Shown piece after piece: positions 59,769 to 64,000 of a stretch of DNA of 64,000 bases. The DNA is taken from contig KK211222.1 in the NCBI GenBank assembly GCA_000621185.1, positions 305,523 to 369,522 on the forward strand. Direction: 5' to 3'. Numbering within the stretch: position 1 is the stretch's first letter; each line of letters starts with the position of its first letter. Below the pieces are notes generated by a model. It saw only the letters and a list, made by a program, of their open reading frames with translations. It did not search any database and was not told the origin of the DNA. The position numbers and the translations under genes are program-made. The stretch is from Franconibacter pulveris DSM 19144. Its GTDB lineage: Bacteria > Pseudomonadota > Gammaproteobacteria > Enterobacterales > Enterobacteriaceae.

Positions 59769-60788
59769 TTAATTCTCATTTCGCAGTGAACCTTTAAGCA
59801 CTATGCGGGTGGGAATAATCACTTCCGGCTGTGCTTTGCGCCCGGCAATAATATCAAAAAGCACCTCACTGCTTTTTTCCCCTAACGACTGCGTCGGCAC
59901 GTTAATGCCGCCCGGCTCAGGTGTTAACGTAAGAGAGAGCATCTCATTGCCGTAACCAATAATGGAAAGTTGCTGTGCGATGACGATATTTTTCATCGCC
60001 GCCGCGCGGTAAACGCCGACCATTTTCAGGCTATCGGCAACGAAAATCGCGTCGGGCGGCGAGGGTAGCGAAAGCAGCGTTTCAGCCGCCGCCAGCGCGC
60101 TCTGCTGGGTATAACCGCCATCAACGATAAGACTGGGATCGCAATCCAGATGATGTTTTTCCAGCGCCGCCTTAAAGCCCTCCAGCCGATCAACGCTGAC
60201 ATGGTGGTCCAGCGGCGCGTGGAGACAGGCGAGCCGTCGATGACCACGTGCGATGAGCGCTTCGGTAAGCTTCAGGCTGTCGCCGAAATTATCGGTATCA
60301 ACAGAATAAATATTGCGATAATTGCCCGCGACTTTACCAATCACCACAACAGGAACGGCGCATTTCTCCAGCTCGCTATAAAACGTGTCGTCCATGGGCG
60401 AGCTCAGCATAATAATGCCTTTAATCATCTTCTGGCGGATTTTGAGCAAACATTTATTCAGGGCGTCCTGGGGATCTTTCGACGTTTGTAAAATAACGTC
60501 GAAACCTTCCTTCTCCGCCCGGGCGGTTATGGCGTGCAGCACTTCTGAGAAAAAAGGATTGCCCGCTGTTGTTTTGGTCGAGCGCGTAGTGATGACCAGA
60601 ATGGCATCAAAGCCTGCCGAAGAAAGGGCACGGGCCATAATATTTGGCTGATAGTTTAATTCTTCTATCGCTTTTAAAACGCGCTCTCGCGCCTGTGGGG
60701 AAATATTGGTTTGATTATTCAGCACGCGGGAGACGGTGGATTTAGAGACCTTCGCCACGCGGGCAATATCATAAATAGTGGGGGACAT
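59769..60788 (-). CDS. ycjW: LacI-family regulator YcjW
   Basis: This 339-residue LacI/GalR regulator has an N-terminal helix-turn-helix ([21 protein letters not shown]) and hinge, followed by a sugar-binding domain. It converges on the ycjM-V operon and very likely controls it, as in E. coli. There YcjW has also been linked to hydrogen sulfide production. A CG-centred palindrome 40 bases upstream of its start could be its own operator. Confidence 0.92.
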   Translation of the reverse strand: MSPTIYDIARVAKVSKSTVSRVLNNQTNISPQARERVLKAIEELNYQPNIMARALSSAGFDAILVITTRSTKTTAGNPFFSEVLHAITARAEKEGFDVILQTSKDPQDALNKCLLKIRQKMIKGIIMLSSPMDDTFYSELEKCAVPVVVIGKVAGNYRNIYSVDTDNFGDSLKLTEALIARGHRRLACLHAPLDHHVSVDRLEGFKAALEKHHLDCDPSLIVDGGYTQQSALAAAETLLSLPSPPDAIFVADSLKMVGVYRAAAMKNIVIAQQLSIIGYGNEMLSLTLTPEPGGINVPTQSLGEKSSEVLFDIIAGRKAQPEVIIPTRIVLKGSLRNEN

Positions 60789-60827
60789 TGTCGACAGTGC
60801 TCCGTCACTTCGTCAAAACGGGAACAT

Positions 60828-60837
60828 CTTACGTAAG
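60828..60837. promoter_or_regulatory. CG-centred palindrome upstream of ycjW
   Basis: CTTACGTAAG is a perfect ten-base palindrome with a central CG, the symmetry typical of LacI-family operators. It sits within a wider pair of arms, ACATCTT (60824-60830) and AAGATGT (60845-60851). Assignment as a YcjW autoregulatory site is inference. Confidence 0.45.
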
Positions 60838-60896
60838 CGTATAAAAGATGTCCATTCGCAAAGCGGACTGCCGGGAGGCACAGAGAAAAATGAGGC

Positions 60897-60923
60897 AATA
60901 GCCGCTACGCGGGAGCGGCTATT
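60897..60923 (-). terminator. Terminator of the alpha/beta hydrolase gene
   Basis: A ten-base-pair stem AATAGCCGCT / AGCGGCTATT with a seven-base loop lies seven bases after the stop codon; on the minus strand it is followed by GCCTCATTTTT. Confidence 0.6.
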
Positions 60924-60930
60924 TTGAGGT

Positions 60931-61806
60931 TTATCGCTGTTCGCCGCCAATCACTTCGCGAATGCGGCTGGCTATCTGCTCAACGTGCGTTTCCAGCGCG
61001 AAATGGCCGGTATCCAGCAGCTCCACCACGGCGTTGGGGTTATCGCGTTGATACGCGTGCGCGCCTGGGGGAATGAAAAAAGGATCGTGCTCGCCCCAGA
61101 TTATCAGGGAAGGAAGCTGGCGCTGGCGGAAAAAAGCCTGGAAATCAGGATAGCGTTTAAGGTTGTTCGCATAATCCAGAAACAGATCGAGTTGAATCTC
61201 TTTATTTCCAGGGCGTTCAAGCAGCAGGGCGTCCAGCTGCCAGGTCTCCGGCGCCACCCGTTCCGGGTTCTTCACGCCATGCAGATATTGCCAGCGGATC
61301 CCTTCCAGATTCAGCACGGCGTCATGCACAAGCTGGCGATTTTCCGCCGACGGCGTATCCCAGTAAGCACGAATCGGCGCCCAGGCGTCTCCCAGCCCTT
61401 CAAGGTAGGCGTTGCCGTTTTGTGAAACCAGACCGGTTACCCGCTCCGGGTAATTCAGCGCCAGGCGCAACCCGGCAGGCGCGCCGTAATCAAACACGTA
61501 AAGCGCATAACGTTCCAGCCCCAGCGCATCCACAAATGCGGTCAGCGTCTCGCCGAAGGCGTCGAAGGTGTAGCGATAATTCCGCTCAGTCGGCACATCC
61601 GTAAACCCGAAGCCGGGAAGATCGGGGGCGACCAGATGAAATTTGTCAGCCAGCAGCGGGATCAGCTCACGAAACTGATGCGATGAGCTGGCGAAACCGT
61701 GGAGCAGCAACAGCGTTGGGTTAGAAGGCGCGCCGGCTTCTCGATAAAACACGCGAATGCCGTCGGCTTCAGTGAATTGATAACGTACCGGGTAATGCTG
61801 GTTCAT
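60931..61806 (-). CDS. Alpha/beta hydrolase with aspartate nucleophile (epoxide hydrolase/dehalogenase-like)
   Basis: The start at 61806 (MNQHYPVRYQF) has AGAGG eight bases upstream; a start two codons earlier leaves too little spacing. The 291-residue protein has the oxyanion motif LLHGFASSS, nucleophile D106 at the elbow VFDYGAPAG, acid D241 in IIWGEHDPF and catalytic H268 in LDTGHFALE. An Asp nucleophile instead of Ser points to epoxide hydrolase or haloalkane/haloacid dehalogenase-type chemistry rather than esterase activity. The substrate is unknown. It is divergent from a CGNR regulator, which probably controls it. E. coli has no gene here. Confidence 0.85.
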   Translation of the reverse strand: MNQHYPVRYQFTEADGIRVFYREAGAPSNPTLLLLHGFASSSHQFRELIPLLADKFHLVAPDLPGFGFTDVPTERNYRYTFDAFGETLTAFVDALGLERYALYVFDYGAPAGLRLALNYPERVTGLVSQNGNAYLEGLGDAWAPIRAYWDTPSAENRQLVHDAVLNLEGIRWQYLHGVKNPERVAPETWQLDALLLERPGNKEIQLDLFLDYANNLKRYPDFQAFFRQRQLPSLIIWGEHDPFFIPPGAHAYQRDNPNAVVELLDTGHFALETHVEQIASRIREVIGGEQR

Positions 61807-61821
61807 CGTCATGGCCTCTTA

Positions 61822-62072
61822 TGTAACTATTAAAAATCCAGTTTAGTGGTTACCGCCTTTCAGTATGGCGAACCTTTGTAACCAGTCAAACTAATTTTTA
61901 AGGGTTTCAAAGAGGGTTCCAGTCTTATCCGGCAATCAACCGTCCTGCATCCTTACTTTTTCCTCGTGTTAATTGTTTGATACTGAACGATGTCTGGCGG
62001 GATAAGCGCCTGCGGAATATCTTGTAACTGCTAAACCAGGTTTTTGAGGTTACAATAGCCCTTTGTTGTTAC
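61822..62072. promoter_or_regulatory. Divergent promoter region with repeated GTAAC/GTTAC motifs
   Basis: The 280-base gap between the hydrolase and the regulator holds six copies of GTAAC or its complement (near 61823, 61849, 61878, 62024, 62049 and 62068). They include the exact pair TGGTTAC (61847-61853) and GTAACCA (61878-61884). They flank both gene starts and are candidate binding sites for the CGNR protein. Confidence 0.45.
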
Positions 62073-62086
62073 GCAGGAGGTTGGCC

Positions 62087-62677
62087 GTGAATTCTCTCTT
62101 TCCCGCACCGTTCGCTAACGGACCGCTCTTTCTGGCGGATCACGGCGCGCTGGATTTTCTTAATACGGTGGCGCTGGCAGAGGGGCAACGGCATGACTTC
62201 TGGCAGCGTGACGACGATGTAAAAGCCTGGCTGGCGCAATCCGGCCTGGTCGCGCTGCCGGATGAAACCCCTTTCGAACCCGGTGCGCTTTTGCATGAAG
62301 CGCGTGAGCTGCGCGAAACAATCAGAACGCTGGTGGCACAGAAAAAGGCGGGCGAGGCGGTCAATCCGGCGCCGCTTAATCGCTATCTGGCTTCAGCCAA
62401 TAGTCATCAGCAACTGCTGACGGGAGAGGATGGTGCGCTGCGCATTGAGCGGATCTATGCCAGCCAGACGCCTGCGCAATTACTCGCGCCTGTCGCGGAG
62501 CTGGCGGCGTCGCTGCTGGCTGAGACCCATTTCGAGCTGGTGCGGGAATGCGAGCATCCTGAGTGCTGCCTCTGGTTTTATGACAGAACGAAATCCCACC
62601 GCCGCCGCTGGTGCAGCATGGCGCTCTGCGGCAACCGGGCGAAAGTCGCCAGGTTCAGGCAGCAAAAGCGAGGCTAG
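62087..62677 (+). CDS. CGNR zinc-finger transcriptional regulator (ABATE domain)
   Basis: The start is a GTG at 62087 preceded by AGGAGG at ideal spacing, giving 196 residues. The N-terminal ~120 residues correspond to the ABATE domain (GALDFLNTVA motif). The C-terminus is a CGNR zinc finger with C155, C160, C176 and C181 as likely ligands and the eponymous CGNR at 181-184. Such proteins are putative stress-related DNA-binding regulators and are often divergent from alpha/beta hydrolases or transporters. No target is proven. Confidence 0.85.
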   Translation: MNSLFPAPFANGPLFLADHGALDFLNTVALAEGQRHDFWQRDDDVKAWLAQSGLVALPDETPFEPGALLHEARELRETIRTLVAQKKAGEAVNPAPLNRYLASANSHQQLLTGEDGALRIERIYASQTPAQLLAPVAELAASLLAETHFELVRECEHPECCLWFYDRTKSHRRRWCSMALCGNRAKVARFRQQKRG

Positions 62678-62773
62678 GGCGGAACGCTGCGCGCAGCGGC
62701 GCCGACGCGGGTTTATAACGGCCTTAGCTGTTAATATTACAGCCATTCCTGAGTATTTGCGGACGCCATAACA

Positions 62774-64000
62774 ATGATGCAGCGATTCAGAAACGAAATG
62801 CAGTCTCTGGTTAACCGCGGCGTGGATCGCCATTTGCGGCTGGCCGTCACCGGCCTTAGCCGTAGCGGTAAAACCGCTTTTATCACCTCGCTGGTGAATC
62901 AACTCTTGTCAGTCAACAGCGGAGCCAGGCTGCCGCTCTTCAGCGCCGTGCGCGAAGAGCGCCTGCTCGGCGTAAAGCGCGTGCCGCAACGGGATCTCGG
63001 CGTGCCACGTTTTGCCTATGACGAAGGTCTGGCGCAGCTTTACGGCGAGCCGCCCGCCTGGCCGACACCTACCCGCGGCGTCAGCGAAATGCGTCTGGCG
63101 CTGCGCTTTCGCTCGCGGGAATCTCTGCTGCGCCATTTCAAAGAAACCTCGACGCTTTATCTGGAAATTGTCGATTATCCCGGCGAGTGGCTGCTCGATT
63201 TGCCAATGCTGGCGCAGGATTACCTCAGCTGGTCGCGGCAAATGACCGGGCTGCTTAAAGGCGACCGTGAAGTCTGGTCCCGCCGCTGGCGCGCGCTGTG
63301 CGAAGGGCTGGACCCGCTGGCGCAGGCGGATGAAAACCGGCTGGCGGAAATTTCACAGGCGTGGACGGACTATTTGCTGGCCTGCAAGCGTGAAGGGCTG
63401 CACTTCATTCAGCCGGGGCGCTTCGTGCTGCCAGGCGACATGGCGGGCGCGCCGGCGCTGCAGTTTTTTCCCTGGCCCGACGTGGACGCCGTGGGAGAGT
63501 CAAAGCTGGCGCAGGCGGATAAATCGACCAACATCGGGATGCTGCGCGAGCGCTTCAACTATTACTGTGAGAAAGTGGTGAAAGGGTTCTATAAAAACCA
63601 TTTTTTACGCTTCGATCGCCAGATTGTGCTGGTGGATTGTTTGCAGCCGCTCAACAGCGGACCGCAGGCCTTCAACGACATGCGCCTTGCGCTAACGCAA
63701 CTGATGCAGAGTTTTCACTACGGTCAGCGCACCCTGTTTCGCCGCCTCTTTTCACCCGTGATTGATAAGCTGCTGTTCGCCGCGACCAAGGCGGATCACG
63801 TTACGGTAGACCAGCACGCTAATCTGGTGTCGCTGTTGCAACAGCTGGTGCAGGATGCCTGGCAAAACGCTGCGTTTGAGGGCATCAGCATGGACTGCAT
63901 GGGGCTTGCTTCCGTGCAGGCGACGCAAAGCGGGCTGGTCGATCATCATGGTGAGAAGATCCCGGCGCTGCGCGGGCACCGTTTGAGCGACGGCGCGCCG
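62774..64000 (+). CDS. ycjX: YcjX family P-loop GTPase-like protein (partial, C-terminus beyond window)
   Basis: The frame opens at an ATG at 62774, with an equally possible ATG at 62777 that fits the E. coli start better, and runs off the right edge after about 409 residues. It has a DUF463-type P-loop (AVTGLSRSGKTAF, residues ~24-36) and the aspartate-rich YLEIVDYPGEW segment. E. coli ycjX is cotranscribed with ycjF and induced by heat and phage shock; no clear sigma-32 promoter was found here. Function remains poorly known. Confidence 0.95.
   Translation, partial: MMQRFRNEMQSLVNRGVDRHLRLAVTGLSRSGKTAFITSLVNQLLSVNSGARLPLFSAVREERLLGVKRVPQRDLGVPRFAYDEGLAQLYGEPPAWPTPTRGVSEMRLALRFRSRESLLRHFKETSTLYLEIVDYPGEWLLDLPMLAQDYLSWSRQMTGLLKGDREVWSRRWRALCEGLDPLAQADENRLAEISQAWTDYLLACKREGLHFIQPGRFVLPGDMAGAPALQFFPWPDVDAVGESKLAQADKSTNIGMLRERFNYYCEKVVKGFYKNHFLRFDRQIVLVDCLQPLNSGPQAFNDMRLALTQLMQSFHYGQRTLFRRLFSPVIDKLLFAATKADHVTVDQHANLVSLLQQLVQDAWQNAAFEGISMDCMGLASVQATQSGLVDHHGEKIPALRGHRLSDGAP

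Noticed and set aside
62685-62698. Perfect palindrome CGCTGCGCGCAGCG after the CGNR gene as a terminator
   Set aside because: No loop and no T tract follow it; probably a chance GC palindrome.

Overview
The window looks like a chromosome segment from a member of the Enterobacteriaceae. Protein sequences are close to E. coli throughout, and the backbone follows the E. coli order trp operon - rnm/yciO/rluB - btuR/yciK - sohB - topA - cysB - acnA - ribA - pgpB - lapAB - pyrF/yciH - osmB - yciT - yciZ - gmr(rpfR) - rnb - yciW - fabI - sap - psp - ycj - ycjX. A complete RpfF/RpfR fatty-acid signalling pair at the gmr locus suggests Cronobacter or a near relative. That genus call is inference from gene content, not from a marker gene. 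No tRNA, rRNA, CRISPR array, insertion sequence or phage gene was recognised.

Layout. 1-5330 (minus strand): the trp operon, cut inside trpB, with fused trpCF and trpGD, trpE, the leader peptide, the attenuator and the TrpR-type promoter/operator. 5406-23600: housekeeping genes for RNA maturation, pseudouridylation, cobalamin adenosylation, topoisomerase I, CysB, aconitase A, riboflavin and pyrimidine synthesis, and LPS-level control by LapAB. A cluster of three tiny genes lies between cysB and acnA. 23861-28796: yciT joined to ybiW/ybiY and divergent fsaA. This is a glycyl-radical enzyme, its activase and an aldolase, which sit elsewhere in E. coli. 29220-32160: rpfF and rpfR, converging on a shared terminator. 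32478-36644: rnb, yciW, fabI. 37034-39469: a membrane PQQ dehydrogenase placed between fabI and the sap operon. 39728-45004: sapABCDF. 45092-47828: pspF divergent from pspABCD, with a textbook sigma-54/IHF/enhancer promoter. 48016-60788: a complete ycjMNOPQRSTUV alpha-glucoside pathway with its LacI-type regulator YcjW. 60931-62677: an Asp-nucleophile alpha/beta hydrolase divergent from a CGNR zinc-finger regulator. 62774-end: ycjX, cut by the window edge.

How the genes work together. The accessory blocks are metabolic or signalling modules inserted into a conserved backbone. The ybiW/ybiY/fsaA block would open an anhydrohexitol phosphate and split the product. The ycj block imports a glucoside, remodels its sugar by oxidation and epimerisation, and breaks glycosidic bonds with phosphate. 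RpfF makes a cis-2-unsaturated fatty-acid signal that RpfR would sense and convert into a change in cyclic di-GMP. The strongest leads for new biology are the yciT-ybiW-ybiY-fsaA linkage with a DeoR-like operator candidate, the PQQ dehydrogenase lacking the glucose-determining histidine, and the hydrolase/CGNR pair with repeated GTAAC motifs.
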